A DNA stretch of 64,000 nt from Halobacillus ihumii (lineage in GTDB: Bacteria > Bacillota > Bacilli > Bacillales > Halobacillaceae): NCBI RefSeq assembly GCF_902726645.1, contig NZ_CACVAO010000001.1, positions 2,650,764-2,714,763 on the forward strand, in the 5' to 3' direction. Both the position numbers and the translations under genes were made by a program. A model generated the notes under the pieces. That model did no database searches and was not told the origin of the DNA. It was given only the letters and a program-made list of their open reading frames with translations. Shown piece by piece: positions 53,990 through 62,797 of this stretch (positions within the stretch are counted from its first letter, which is position 1; every line of letters starts with the position of its first letter).

Positions 53990-54997
53990 TTAAGCAAACA
54001 CACTTGTGCTGTGCTTTGGCTGAACCTTGGCTTTTGGATCCATATAGGCTTTTGCATTGTTTACAGCGGTAGGGCCTTCGCCAAAACCACTGGCAATTAA
54101 TTTCACTTTTCCATCATACGTACAAATATCTCCTGCAGCATAAACTCCTGGGATAGCCGTTTCCATCTTGGAATTTACGACTATTGAATTTTTTTCAATT
54201 TCTAATCCCCAATTCTTCATAGGCCCGAGAGAGGCTAAGAACCCAAAGTTCACAATAACGTCGTCAACTTTAATGCAATGTTGATCGTCTTCTTTCTTAC
54301 TATGCCTGATGACGGTTTCATGAATTAATTCCTCATTCCCATTAAATCGTTCAGGTTTATATGGAGTTTTAATGGAAACTTTGCTATTAAGAAGCTGTTC
54401 AACGCTATGTTCATGTGCTCTGAATTTATCTCTTCGGTGAACAAGGGTAACTTGCTTCGCTAAAGGTTCTAACATGAGAGCCCAGTCAACAGCGGAATCT
54501 CCTCCTCCAAACAGCAGAACATATTTATCTTTGAATCGATTTAAATCTTTAATATGATAATGAAGGTTTTTCCCTTCATATTGCAGGGCATTCTCTAAAT
54601 CTAGTTTTCTAGGGCTGAATGCGCCATTTCCTGCTGTTATGATGACGGTTTTTGTATAGTGTACTCCATGGTTTGTTGTTAACTTGATCGTCTGATCTTC
54701 TAGAACTTCTAAATCCTCGACCATTTCTTCTAAACAAACGGTAGGGTCAAAATAATTAGCTTGCTCTGTTAATCGATCGACCAGATCCTGGGCCTTTACT
54801 TTAGGAAAGCCTCCGACGTCATAAATGTACTTCTCTGGGTATAGTGCGGTGAGCTGGCCTCCTAAATGCGGTAAACTTTCTACAATTTTGACAGACGACT
54901 GTCGCATTCCAGCATAAAAGGCAGTAAATAATCCTACAGGTCCTCCGCCAATAATCGTAATGTCATACACTTTTTCGTCCTCGTAGAACGTGTACAA
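53990..54997 (-). CDS. Ferredoxin-NADP+ reductase, thioredoxin-reductase-like type
   Basis: A 335-residue FAD protein of the YumC/FNR2 group. The FAD motif [16 protein letters not shown] is at the N-terminus, the NADP motif [13 protein letters not shown] in the middle, and [19 protein letters not shown] near the end closes the FAD site. There is no redox-active CxxC, as expected for this group. TTG is the start, with GGAGGG ahead. It is the first gene of a two-gene operon with fer. A 15-bp sequence in its upstream region recurs inverted before the enoyl-CoA hydratase gene. Confidence 0.92.
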   Translation of the reverse strand: MYTFYEDEKVYDITIIGGGPVGLFTAFYAGMRQSSVKIVESLPHLGGQLTALYPEKYIYDVGGFPKVKAQDLVDRLTEQANYFDPTVCLEEMVEDLEVLEDQTIKLTTNHGVHYTKTVIITAGNGAFSPRKLDLENALQYEGKNLHYHIKDLNRFKDKYVLLFGGGDSAVDWALMLEPLAKQVTLVHRRDKFRAHEHSVEQLLNSKVSIKTPYKPERFNGNEELIHETVIRHSKKEDDQHCIKVDDVIVNFGFLASLGPMKNWGLEIEKNSIVVNSKMETAIPGVYAAGDICTYDGKVKLIASGFGEGPTAVNNAKAYMDPKAKVQPKHSTSVFA

Positions 54998-55023
54998 TAA
55001 AATCCCTCCAAATTATATTATGT

Positions 55024-55038
55024 TTTATTTACTATCGT
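55024..55038 (-). promoter_or_regulatory. Inverted 15-bp element upstream of the ferredoxin reductase
   Basis: TTTATTTACTATCGT; its exact reverse complement lies at 55290-55304 before the divergent operon. It is about 27 bases upstream of the reductase start, where it could overlap the promoter. Confidence 0.55.
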
Positions 55039-55289
55039 AATTTATAAATAATATATATCATGATCTCTAAGGTGTCAAATGGTTTTTAGCTGTGTGAAAG
55101 CTTGTTAAAAATCAGAATGAAAGCATTAGATAGCTATATAAACTACCTAGAGTATTTAAAATTCAGAAAAAAGGCAGTATATAAAAGGAAATGGAAGGTA
55201 TCACTTAATTATAAGGCTTTAAATGTAATTAAATGGTCAATTTGAGGGTTTGATAAAGCGGTCAACATTCTTTACATTATGTATATAGG

Positions 55290-55304
55290 ACGATAGTAAA
55301 TAAA
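55290..55304 (+). promoter_or_regulatory. 15-bp element upstream of the phenylacetate-cluster hydratase
   Basis: ACGATAGTAAATAAA, the exact reverse complement of the element at 55024. It lies 28 bases before the hydratase start. The distances to the two starts are almost equal, so the divergent promoters mirror each other. Confidence 0.55.
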
Positions 55305-55332
55305 TAATAATGTTATTTAGGAGGAATGAAAC

Positions 55333-56124
55333 ATGACAACAGCAACTGAAAACAAATTGACGGTAACGAAGAAAAAAGGAATTGCAGAAGTACACATTCA
55401 CGTGAACAAATCTAACTCGTACAACTTGGATTTTTACCGCGAACTGAATGCGGCGATTGATGATATCCGCTTCGATAATGACATTAAAGTAGCCGTACTG
55501 ATGAGCGACATGCCGAAATTCTTCTCAGCTGGGGCGGATGTTTCGTTCTTGAAATCAGCTGAACCGAAATTCAAGACGCAGTTCTGCTTGTTCTGTAATG
55601 AAACCTTAGATAAGATCGCGCGTTCTCCACAAATCTGGATTGCTTGTTTAGAAGGCCACACAGTTGGCGGAGGATTGGAAATGGCGCTTGCCTGTGACCT
55701 CCGCTTTATGGGGGACGCCGCTGGTAAAATCGGGCTTCCAGAAATCAGCCTTGGTGTGCTAGCTGGAACAGGCGGAACGCAGCGTTTGGCTCGTCAGGTC
55801 GGCCACTCTAAAGCACTCGATATGAACATTACCGGGGACACGATTTCCCCGCAAGAAGCGCTGGACATCCAGCTCGTGGACAAAGTGTACCCACAGGAAG
55901 AAACACGTGAAAAGACGTTAGCTTATGCCGAGAAGGTCGCAAGCCAGGCTACGTATGCGGCTTCAAACATTAAGCTTTCCATTATGAACGGTAAAGAAAT
56001 GCCGTTGAATGCAGCCATCCGTTACGAAGGAGAACTGCAGAACCTGTTGTTCCGTTCCGAAGATGCTCAAGAAGGATTGAGTGCTTTCTTAGAAAAACGT
56101 GAGGCTGACTGGAGTGGGCAATAG
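55333..56124 (+). CDS. Enoyl-CoA hydratase/isomerase family protein
   Basis: A 263-residue crotonase. The oxyanion hole is formed by FFSAGADVSFL and HTVGGGLEMALACD; the two catalytic acidic positions are Glu in GGGLEMA and Glu in GLPEISLGVLAGTGGTQRL. It would hydrate or isomerise an enoyl-CoA intermediate in the degradation of phenylacetate (PaaF/PaaG-like step). It is monocistronic or the first gene of the cluster, with AGGAGGAA before the start. Its codons are richer in G and C than those of its neighbours, which may reflect high expression. A second crotonase lies at 59361. Confidence 0.85.
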   Translation: MTTATENKLTVTKKKGIAEVHIHVNKSNSYNLDFYRELNAAIDDIRFDNDIKVAVLMSDMPKFFSAGADVSFLKSAEPKFKTQFCLFCNETLDKIARSPQIWIACLEGHTVGGGLEMALACDLRFMGDAAGKIGLPEISLGVLAGTGGTQRLARQVGHSKALDMNITGDTISPQEALDIQLVDKVYPQEETREKTLAYAEKVASQATYAASNIKLSIMNGKEMPLNAAIRYEGELQNLLFRSEDAQEGLSAFLEKREADWSGQ

Positions 56125-56233
56125 ATTTTGATTAAGTAAGGTGAGGGGCGGTATCGGTGTTCCGGTATCGCCTTTTTAAGTCATTGTGAACTTGAATAAG
56201 TAAGCATCATTATTTCAGTGGAGGTGAAGGACG

Positions 56234-57148
56234 GTGGAAGAAAAAGTTCAGTCATTAGATGCAGCGATTAAAGACCACGTGAAAAGCGGTGATTCGGTTG
56301 TCATGGGAGCCTGTTTAGAACCGATGATTCCATTTGCTGCAGCTCATGAGATGGTTCGCCAGCAAAAAGAAAGTCTTAATGTAATTGCGCCGATCTCGGA
56401 TATTTTGTTTGATATGTTAATTGGTGCAGGAGCCGTTCAAAAAGTAACAGCTGCCTGGGCAGGGAACGTGAGTGCAGGATTAGGCCATAATTATCGCCGC
56501 TCTGTAGAAAAGGGCGCTCCTTTTCCGATTGAAATTGAGGACCACAGCAATTTCTCAATAGGATTGGCATTGTTAGCTGGAGCTATGGGAGTTCCGTTTT
56601 TACCAACTCGGTCTTTGTTAGGCACGAATATTCTAGATACTAACCCCGGTTTACAAACGCAGGATTATGAAGGAGAAAAACTCGTCTACGTGCCGGCACT
56701 AACCCCAGATGTGGCAATCCTTGGGGTGCAAAGGGCTGACAAAGAAGGAAATGCACATTTGTGGGGTAATTTAGGTATCGCACAGGATGCTGCCATGGCA
56801 AGTAAAAAAGTTATTTTACTTGCAGAAGAAATCGTGGAAACCCACGAAATTGACAGTGATCCAAACCGTGTACTAGTACCTGGTTTTAAGGTTTCTTCAG
56901 TTGTTTCCTGTCCAGGTTTTGCCCATCCATCTCCCGTACAGGGATACTACAAGCGGGATCATGAATTCTTCCATTCGTACCATAAAGAGACGAAAACGAG
57001 AGAAGGCTTTCTTTCCTGGCTGGACAATTATGTCCTGGGGGTCAACTCCCATGAAGAGTACTTACAAAAAGTGGGGCGTGAACGACTAGAGAATCTTCAA
57101 ATTAAAATGGAAAAATTAGCGGCACCCGTCAATTATGCGGCTGAGTAA
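56234..57148 (+). CDS. CoA-transferase family I, alpha subunit (GctA/IpdA-like)
   Basis: A 304-residue alpha subunit. VKSGDSVVMGACLEPMIPFAAAHEM starts the fold, LGVQRADKEGNAHLWG is a family hallmark and VVSCPGFAHPSPVQGYYKRD is close to glutaconate CoA-transferase and IpdA. Together with the next gene it moves or hydrolyses CoA on a dicarboxylic or ring-fission acyl group. GTG is the start with GGAGGTG ahead. CoA-transferases of this type are not part of the standard phenylacetate pathway. Confidence 0.83.
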   Translation: MEEKVQSLDAAIKDHVKSGDSVVMGACLEPMIPFAAAHEMVRQQKESLNVIAPISDILFDMLIGAGAVQKVTAAWAGNVSAGLGHNYRRSVEKGAPFPIEIEDHSNFSIGLALLAGAMGVPFLPTRSLLGTNILDTNPGLQTQDYEGEKLVYVPALTPDVAILGVQRADKEGNAHLWGNLGIAQDAAMASKKVILLAEEIVETHEIDSDPNRVLVPGFKVSSVVSCPGFAHPSPVQGYYKRDHEFFHSYHKETKTREGFLSWLDNYVLGVNSHEEYLQKVGRERLENLQIKMEKLAAPVNYAAE

Positions 57149-57163
57149 AGGAGGTTGGGAAAA

Positions 57164-57919
57164 ATGAATTATACAACAGGGGAACTAATGGTTGTAGCTG
57201 CTGCCAGGGAAATTAAGGATAAAGAAGTGGTTTTTGTAGGAATGAGACTTCCGATGCTTGCTTTCGCCGTAGCTAAACGAACGCATGCACCTAATGCTGT
57301 CGGCTTTTATGAATGTGGCATTGTAAGGGATTTCCCTTCCGAGGAGTTACTTTACACGATGGGAGACACTCCGAATATTGAAGGAGCGAAGTGGTGCACT
57401 TCCACGAACCACTTAATGTTTTTGATGCAGCGTGGAGATGTAGATTGTGGATTCATTGGCGGAGCAGAAATAGATAAGTATGGAAATGTGAATACATCTT
57501 ATATTGGTAATCATACAAAACCGACCGTGAAACTGCCAGGAAGCGGAGGAGCCGCTGACATTGCTGGTTTATCCAAGAGGCTGCTGGTCATTATGAATCA
57601 TGAAAAAAGGCGTCTGACAGAAAAAGTTGATTATATTACCTCGCCTGGTGCAGGGACTGGAGGGGGATGGCGTCAGGAAAAAGGTCTTCCCAGGGGTGGA
57701 ATTGGAGCATTAATCACAACTCTTGGAGTCATGCGCCCCGGCGACAACAATGAACTAGAGCTATCTTCACACCATCCAGGGGTGTCAAAAGAAGAAGTTA
57801 ACGAAAATACAGGGTGGGGTCTAAAGGAAGCCAGCGACTTAAAGGAGACTCCTCCTCCTCAGCCTGAAGAGTTGGATGTTATACGCTCCATCGACCCAAA
57901 TGGATTTTGGACAGGATAA
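57164..57919 (+). CDS. CoA-transferase family I, beta subunit (GctB/IpdB-like)
   Basis: A 251-residue partner of the alpha subunit. FYECGIV holds a glutamate at the place of the catalytic residue of GctB, and RGDVDCGFIGGAEIDKYGN is the family pattern. If that glutamate is the catalytic one, the pair is a true transferase and not the IpdAB-type hydrolase, which lacks it. ATG 57164 has GGAGGTTGGG ahead; a TTG at 57155 is less likely. The 15-base gap to the alpha gene shows co-translation. Confidence 0.83.
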   Translation: MNYTTGELMVVAAAREIKDKEVVFVGMRLPMLAFAVAKRTHAPNAVGFYECGIVRDFPSEELLYTMGDTPNIEGAKWCTSTNHLMFLMQRGDVDCGFIGGAEIDKYGNVNTSYIGNHTKPTVKLPGSGGAADIAGLSKRLLVIMNHEKRRLTEKVDYITSPGAGTGGGWRQEKGLPRGGIGALITTLGVMRPGDNNELELSSHHPGVSKEEVNENTGWGLKEASDLKETPPPQPEELDVIRSIDPNGFWTG

Positions 57920-57937
57920 GAGAAAGGAGAAAGTGTT

Positions 57938-58381
57938 ATGCGCAGTAATGAGTTAAATTTTTTAATAAATTGGGGCGATACAGACATGGCAGGTATCGTT
58001 TATTATCCGAACTATTTCAAGTGGTTCGATATAGCGGGCCACCAATTTTTTCGGAGCTGTGAATTGTCGCCAAAGAAACTGGAGGAAGAACAAGGAATCA
58101 TTTTACCGATGATGGATACTCGCTGCACCTTTGAGAAGCCTCTTTATTATGATGATTTGATGACCGTCGTAACGACAGCAGAGGAAGTGAACAATAAAAC
58201 GATCAAACTTATTCATAAGGTGTATCGCGGTCAGGGTCTTACCGGTCATGGATATGAATTGCGGGGCTGGGTGAAAAAATTCGAAGACGGAATTAAAGCA
58301 GTTCCCATCCCTGAAGAAGCCAGACTATTGCTAACGGCAGACAAACATACCACCTCCAAAAAGCCACAGTTTAATGCATAA
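57938..58381 (+). CDS. Acyl-CoA thioesterase, hotdog fold (4HBT type)
   Basis: A 147-residue thioesterase of the 4-hydroxybenzoyl-CoA/YbgC group. The sequence WGDTDMAGIVYYPNYFKWFD has the catalytic aspartate of this class near residue 18. It follows the CoA-transferase by 18 bases. It could free CoA from stalled intermediates, as PaaI does, though it belongs to a different hotdog subgroup than PaaI. Confidence 0.85.
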   Translation: MRSNELNFLINWGDTDMAGIVYYPNYFKWFDIAGHQFFRSCELSPKKLEEEQGIILPMMDTRCTFEKPLYYDDLMTVVTTAEEVNNKTIKLIHKVYRGQGLTGHGYELRGWVKKFEDGIKAVPIPEEARLLLTADKHTTSKKPQFNA

Positions 58382-58417
58382 TACGATTTAATCATCTATA
58401 ATAAAAATAACATATCA

Positions 58418-58427
58418 ATTTACTATA
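58418..58427. promoter_or_regulatory. ATTTACTATA element before paaX
   Basis: ATTTACTATA followed by CATCG resembles the ATTTACTATCGT core of the 15-bp elements at 55024 and 55290, with two bases inserted. It sits ten bases before the paaX start. Confidence 0.3.
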
Positions 58428-58437
58428 CATCGAGGTA

Positions 58438-59331
58438 ATGGATGGTGAAAAAATGAAACCAAGGTCACTTATGTTTACTCTGTTTGGAGAGTATGTACAA
58501 AATTATGGCGGCGAGATATGGGTAGGTAGCCTAATCCAGCTGATGGAACGCTTCGGAGTCTCTGAATCGTCGGTAAGAGGAGCCATTTTACGAATGGTTC
58601 AAAAAGAGCTGATGCAAGTTCGTAAAATTGGAAATCGAAGCTATTATTCATTTACACCGCAAGGAATCAACCAGATTAACGAAGGTGTAAAACGTGTTTA
58701 TAGTGAAAGAAATGCAAGGTGGGATGGTCAATGGCGCATCTTGACCTACTCTTTTCCTGAAGCAAAACGTGATATGCGTAATGAAATTCGAAAAGAATTG
58801 AACTGGACAGGATTTGGAGCGATTTCCAACAGCACCTGGGTTAGTCCCAACCCTATTGAAAAACAGGTGATGGAGCTGATGGAACGCCACAATCTTGAGG
58901 ACTATATGATGTTGTTCACTTCTTCAAAAGTAATGTCGCATGATGATCAGCAGATTGTCAACAAAGGCTGGGATTTACAGCATATCTCAGATGAGTATGA
59001 TCGTTTTATCCAGGAACATTTGAAAATATATGATGACTTACGTGAAAAGGCGCTTCAAAATACTTTAACGGATGAAGAAAGCTTCATTGAACGAACGAAA
59101 ATTGTCCATGAATATCGGAAGTTCTTATTCAATGATCCCATTTTTCCAGTGGATCTGCTGCCTGAGAACTTTAGGGGAACAGAAGCGCGAGAGCTGTTTT
59201 GGAAGATTCATCAGATGATCTCCATTCCAGCCGTTCGTTATTTTGAGTCATTGTATGAATCTGCCCCGGACCGGGAAGTGGAGCCGCATCGTGAGAAAGC
59301 TGTTAATCCGTTTGATAAAGTTCACGTATAG
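58438..59331 (+). CDS. paaX: Phenylacetate-responsive regulator, PaaX family
   Basis: A 297-residue regulator with an N-terminal winged helix (RFGVSESSVRGAILRMVQKELM, about residues 35-60), the central PaaX domain (WDGQWRILTYSFPEAKRDMRNEIRKEL) and a C-terminal PaaX region. PaaX proteins repress phenylacetate genes until phenylacetyl-CoA binds. It lies within the cluster it would control. The start at 58438 has a poor site; ATG 58453 (MKPRS) is about as likely. The repeated ATTTACTWTCGT elements are its best operator candidates here. Confidence 0.9.
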   Translation: MDGEKMKPRSLMFTLFGEYVQNYGGEIWVGSLIQLMERFGVSESSVRGAILRMVQKELMQVRKIGNRSYYSFTPQGINQINEGVKRVYSERNARWDGQWRILTYSFPEAKRDMRNEIRKELNWTGFGAISNSTWVSPNPIEKQVMELMERHNLEDYMMLFTSSKVMSHDDQQIVNKGWDLQHISDEYDRFIQEHLKIYDDLREKALQNTLTDEESFIERTKIVHEYRKFLFNDPIFPVDLLPENFRGTEARELFWKIHQMISIPAVRYFESLYESAPDREVEPHREKAVNPFDKVHV

Positions 59332-59360
59332 TAAGCGCCAAGAAATTGGAGGCTGTATAT

Positions 59361-60137
59361 ATGGAGAAGGTAGTTTTTGAGAAAGATGGTTATCTAGGGA
59401 TCATCACCATTAATCGGCCTGAACGGTTAAATTGTTTCGATTATGAAACCCTGGTGCAGCTTAGAGAAGTTGTAGGACAGATTCAAATGGACAAAGATAT
59501 ACGGGCTGTTATGATTACCGGATCGGGAGAAAAGGCGTTCAGTGCTGGGGCTGATTTGAAAGAGAGAAGGAATCTTTCTGAGCAAGAAGTCCGGCGTAAT
59601 GTACGAATGATTCGAGAGGTATTTAATGAGATTGAAAACTTAGCCCCGCCTACTATTGCAGCCATTAATGGCTATGCTCTAGGCGGCGGGCTTGAATTAG
59701 CGCTTGTTTGTGATTTTAGGTACGTTTCAGAAAGCGCTGTCATGGGACTGACAGAGGTTAGCTGGGCCATTATTCCAGGAGCGGGAGGCACCCAAAGGTT
59801 AGCTCGGTTAATCGGTACATCAAAAGCGAAGGAGCTCATTTTGACTGCTCGGCGCGTTGACGCCGAGAAAGCTCTGGAGATGGGGATAGTGAATAAAGTC
59901 TGTCTGACTGGTGAGCTAATGTCTGAAGCTGCTCAGTTAGCTGAAGAAATTATGGCGAATGGTCCACTAGCTGTTGCCCAAGCCAAGTATGCCATCAATC
60001 ATGGGAACAATTCGGATCTGAATACTGGATTAGCTATTGAGGCTAAAGCGTACGAGGTGATCATCCCGACTGAAGATCGGGTGGAGGCACTGGAAGCTTT
60101 TAAGGAAAAAAGGAAAGCCAACTTTAAAGCTCGTTAA
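59361..60137 (+). CDS. Enoyl-CoA hydratase (AUH/PaaF-like)
   Basis: A 258-residue crotonase distinct from the one at 55333. FSAGADLKER and YALGGGLELALVCD form the oxyanion hole, with glutamates in GGGLELA and LTEVSWAIIPGAGGTQRL as the catalytic pair. It is closest in pattern to AUH-like hydratases. In phenylacetate breakdown it would hydrate 2,3-dehydroadipyl-CoA (PaaF step) or assist PaaG. ATG 59361 has TTGGAGG eight bases ahead. Confidence 0.87.
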   Translation: MEKVVFEKDGYLGIITINRPERLNCFDYETLVQLREVVGQIQMDKDIRAVMITGSGEKAFSAGADLKERRNLSEQEVRRNVRMIREVFNEIENLAPPTIAAINGYALGGGLELALVCDFRYVSESAVMGLTEVSWAIIPGAGGTQRLARLIGTSKAKELILTARRVDAEKALEMGIVNKVCLTGELMSEAAQLAEEIMANGPLAVAQAKYAINHGNNSDLNTGLAIEAKAYEVIIPTEDRVEALEAFKEKRKANFKAR

Positions 60138-60151
60138 AAAGGGGGAGCTGT

Positions 60152-61132
60152 ATGAACCTCACCAAAATAGAAGGAAATGGCTATCGAATTGGTATTCCGG
60201 TGCCTTTCCCGATGAAATATGTTTACTGTTATCTGCTTCCAAGCGATGGTTTTTATGTGTTGATTGATACAGGCTACAATTATGGAAAAGCGCGGGAAGC
60301 GTGGGAGGAAGTGTTTGCTCAACTTTCCATCCCTCCTGCTTCGATTCAATCTATCTATGTTACTCATTTTCACCCTGATCACTCGGGGCTTGCGAATTGG
60401 ATGCAGGTTAAGACAGGCGCGCAAGTATACATGCACGCGAGTGATCGGGAGATGATGGAACGAGTGTGGGGAAAGGAAAGTGTGCAAACTAATCTCATAG
60501 AAGAAATGATGGGAGAACACGGGGTCCCTGCTGCACTTAGCAGCGAAATCGCAAGCCATATGGATAACATGTCACAGCATATGAGGCCGCTCCCCGATAT
60601 TCAAGAGCTGAACCACGAGCCGGTCTTTATGGACTCGTCATGGCAAGTACTTCATACCCCTGGCCATAGTGACGGAATGTTTTGTTTTTATAACGAACAG
60701 AAACAAAAAATCTTTTCTTCCGATTTAATCTTGAATCCAATCACACCAAACATTAGTGTGTGGCCGGGTGCAAGCCAGCGGCCGCTTCATGACTATCATT
60801 TGTCTCTGCAGAAAATAAAAAGACTGCCAGTGGAGACAGCCTATACTGCTCACGGAGATCTCATTTATCATGTAAAAGAGCGAATTGATGAGCTGATTGA
60901 ACATCATGATCAACGGCTGGAACAGATGGAAGCCCTGGCAGATGGACGAACGGCTTATCAGATTGCTTCAACTGTTTTTGCGCACCGTGATTTAACTCCG
61001 CACCAATGGCGGTTTGCAATGGCTGAAACGATCGCACATCTACATTATTTAGCAGAGGAGCAGCGTATAAGAACTTGGAAAGATCATGAAGGGGTTATAT
61101 TTTACGAACATCTTCATAAAACAGTTACGTAA
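60152..61132 (+). CDS. MBL-fold metallo-hydrolase of the phenylacetate cluster
   Basis: A 326-residue enzyme with THFHPDHSGLANW (about residues 70-82) as the metal motif, HTPGHSDGMFCFY and SSDLIL for the rest of the site and AHGDLIY near 235. A C-terminal region of about 80 residues matches that of the MBL protein at 52399 in layout. LACTB2-like proteins can hydrolyse thioesters, so a role in clearing CoA esters is possible. It is followed by a terminator, which closes this transcript. GGGGGAG precedes the start. Confidence 0.85.
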   Translation: MNLTKIEGNGYRIGIPVPFPMKYVYCYLLPSDGFYVLIDTGYNYGKAREAWEEVFAQLSIPPASIQSIYVTHFHPDHSGLANWMQVKTGAQVYMHASDREMMERVWGKESVQTNLIEEMMGEHGVPAALSSEIASHMDNMSQHMRPLPDIQELNHEPVFMDSSWQVLHTPGHSDGMFCFYNEQKQKIFSSDLILNPITPNISVWPGASQRPLHDYHLSLQKIKRLPVETAYTAHGDLIYHVKERIDELIEHHDQRLEQMEALADGRTAYQIASTVFAHRDLTPHQWRFAMAETIAHLHYLAEEQRIRTWKDHEGVIFYEHLHKTVT

Positions 61133-61165
61133 TCACGAGGGAATATATCCTTCGTGATTTTTTTG
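61131..61165 (+). terminator. Terminator before the paaA operon
   Basis: AATCACGA-GG pairs with CC-TTCGTGATT and runs into seven T. It separates the upstream genes from the epoxidase operon. Confidence 0.85.
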
Positions 61166-61188
61166 TTCTTTAATCGAGTCGATATAAT

Positions 61189-61250
61189 ATTTACTTTCGT
61201 CAAAAAAACATAATAAAGTGATTGACAAAAAAACGGCAGTGATTTATATT
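61189..61250 (+). promoter_or_regulatory. Promoter of the epoxidase operon with upstream element
   Basis: TTGACA (61222-61227) and TATATT (61245-61250) are 17 bp apart, a strong promoter. Upstream lies ATTTACTTTCGT (61189-61200), one mismatch from the core of the 15-bp elements at 55024 and 55290. GACGATA appears again near 61261 just after the start. Confidence 0.65.
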
Positions 61251-61299
61251 ATTATTTAACGACGATAATTTAAAAAACATAATTAAAAGAGGTGGAGAA

Positions 61300-62238
61300 A
61301 TGAGCCAGGCGGAAGTTTTAATGGAAAAAGTCCAAAAGGGGTTTATGGTCGAACGATTGGAAGACATGGATGAGGATTATAAAAAAGCGTTAATGCAAAC
61401 CCTCACTATTGTTGGGGATACGGAATTGTTAAGCGTGCCGCCATTGATGACGGTGTACAATGAAGCACCAGATTTGAACTATAAAATCACAGCCCTTGCT
61501 GTCATGCAGGATGAATTGGGGCACGCACATATTGCATACCGGCTGCTGGAAGCATTAGGAGAGGATGTAGATGAACTACTTTATGAACGCCCTTCCAATC
61601 GGTGGAAAAATCCTTACGCCTTTGATTTTCCATTAAATAATTGGATTGAACTTGGAGTTTTTAACGGATTGTTTGATAGAGCTGGGTATACCCTTCTAGG
61701 AGATGCTTTCGAACATACTTCATATGGGCCATGGAAACGGGCTCTCGTAAAAGTGGATAAAGAAGAACTGTTTCACTTACGTAATGGCGAAATCATTATG
61801 AAAAAAGGAATGAAGAACCCGGAAACAGCCAAACAAGTCCAAGAAGCTGTCGACTGGATGTTTATCATGGGGCTCGAGTTCTTCGGTGTATCAGATTCAC
61901 ATAAAAGCCGCTCGGCACAAATTGATTACCGAATCAAAGGAAGTAAGAATGATGAATTGCGCCAAAAGTGGATGTCAACGGCAGTTCCATTCTGTGAATC
62001 TATCGGAGTAGATGTACCGGCACACTATGACGAGGAGCAAGAAAAATATGTAGTAGATGTTCCGTTTCCGTGCAAGTTTGATCTCGAGAATCGCAAATGG
62101 TTACATGATGAACCTGATACATGGTCGGGAATGATTGAAAGATTTAAGAAACGTGGTCCTCAAAACGAAGAGTTTGTGCAGCGAATTCAAAAAGGTGTGA
62201 AGGAATTAGAAAAAATGCGCCAAGAGGAGGCTTCGTAA
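61300..62238 (+). CDS. paaA: 1,2-phenylacetyl-CoA epoxidase, catalytic subunit PaaA
   Basis: A 312-residue di-iron oxygenase subunit that epoxidises the ring of phenylacetyl-CoA. The iron ligands are visible in MQDELGHAH (ExxH) and VDKEELFHLRNG (ExxH), and a single Glu lies between. DHKSRSAQIDYRIKGSKNDELRQKW-type sequence in the second half is characteristic of PaaA. Length is standard. It is the first gene after a good promoter, with AGAGGTGGAG ahead, and is followed after two bases by the DUF59 gene. Confidence 0.94.
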   Translation: MSQAEVLMEKVQKGFMVERLEDMDEDYKKALMQTLTIVGDTELLSVPPLMTVYNEAPDLNYKITALAVMQDELGHAHIAYRLLEALGEDVDELLYERPSNRWKNPYAFDFPLNNWIELGVFNGLFDRAGYTLLGDAFEHTSYGPWKRALVKVDKEELFHLRNGEIIMKKGMKNPETAKQVQEAVDWMFIMGLEFFGVSDSHKSRSAQIDYRIKGSKNDELRQKWMSTAVPFCESIGVDVPAHYDEEQEKYVVDVPFPCKFDLENRKWLHDEPDTWSGMIERFKKRGPQNEEFVQRIQKGVKELEKMRQEEAS

Positions 62239-62240
62239 CA

Positions 62241-62567
62241 ATGAGTGTGATTCATCAGTCAAGCAAACAATATTGGGAAGCTTTAAAGGAAGTTATGGAC
62301 CCTGAATTTCCAATTAGCGTAGTAGATATGGGGTTAATTCGAAACATTGAGCAGCCAGAGGAAGGTGTCATTAAAGTAACGATGACGTACACATCTACAG
62401 GCTGTGCTTGTATGGTTTGGATTGAAAGCGATATCAAAGAGCGTTTGCTTTCTGAGGAAGAAGTAAAAGAGGTGGAGATTGAGGTCCAATGGGATCCTGC
62501 CTGGACGGTTCACGACATGACTGAGGAAGGCAGAAACAAGATGCAAAATTGGGGAGTGAGGTCATGA
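62241..62567 (+). CDS. paaD: PaaD DUF59 (MIP18-like) domain, lacking the zinc ribbon
   Basis: A 108-residue protein equal to the N-terminal two thirds of PaaD, which helps to assemble iron sites in the epoxidase. ALKEVMDPEFPISVVDMGLIR and TYTSTGCACM are typical of the DUF59 family, with the conserved cysteine pair. Canonical PaaD is about 165 residues and ends in a zinc ribbon. Here that part is missing and occurs as a separate small gene after paaC. It overlaps paaB by four bases (ATGA). Confidence 0.9.
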   Translation: MSVIHQSSKQYWEALKEVMDPEFPISVVDMGLIRNIEQPEEGVIKVTMTYTSTGCACMVWIESDIKERLLSEEEVKEVEIEVQWDPAWTVHDMTEEGRNKMQNWGVRS

Positions 62568-62797
62568 CATTCCCACTTGAAGAAAATGAAAATTATATTC
62601 TCCTTACACGCATCAAGCGGGGAGATGATTTAATGCAGGTTGGTTCTTTCCGAGCCGCCAGCGATGAACTTGCTAAAATTTATGCAGCGAAGATCTATGA
62701 CGAAGAAGATTGGGTAGAGATGCATGTAGTTAAAGCATCAAACCTGGTCCCGGTTCGGTTGCCGAAAGGGCTATTTGAAAAGGAAGGGGTGAAGTAA
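62564..62797 (+). CDS. paaB: Phenylacetyl-CoA epoxidase subunit PaaB
   Basis: A 77-residue protein of the PaaB family, shorter than the about 95 residues of enterobacterial PaaB. The pattern LLTRIKRGDDLMQVGSFRAASDELAKIYAA follows the family. PaaB bridges PaaA-PaaC dimers. The ATG overlaps the paaD stop, so the frame open from 62549 is trimmed to 62564. The gene comes after paaD, unlike the usual A-B-C-D order. Confidence 0.88.
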   Translation: MTFPLEENENYILLTRIKRGDDLMQVGSFRAASDELAKIYAAKIYDEEDWVEMHVVKASNLVPVRLPKGLFEKEGVK

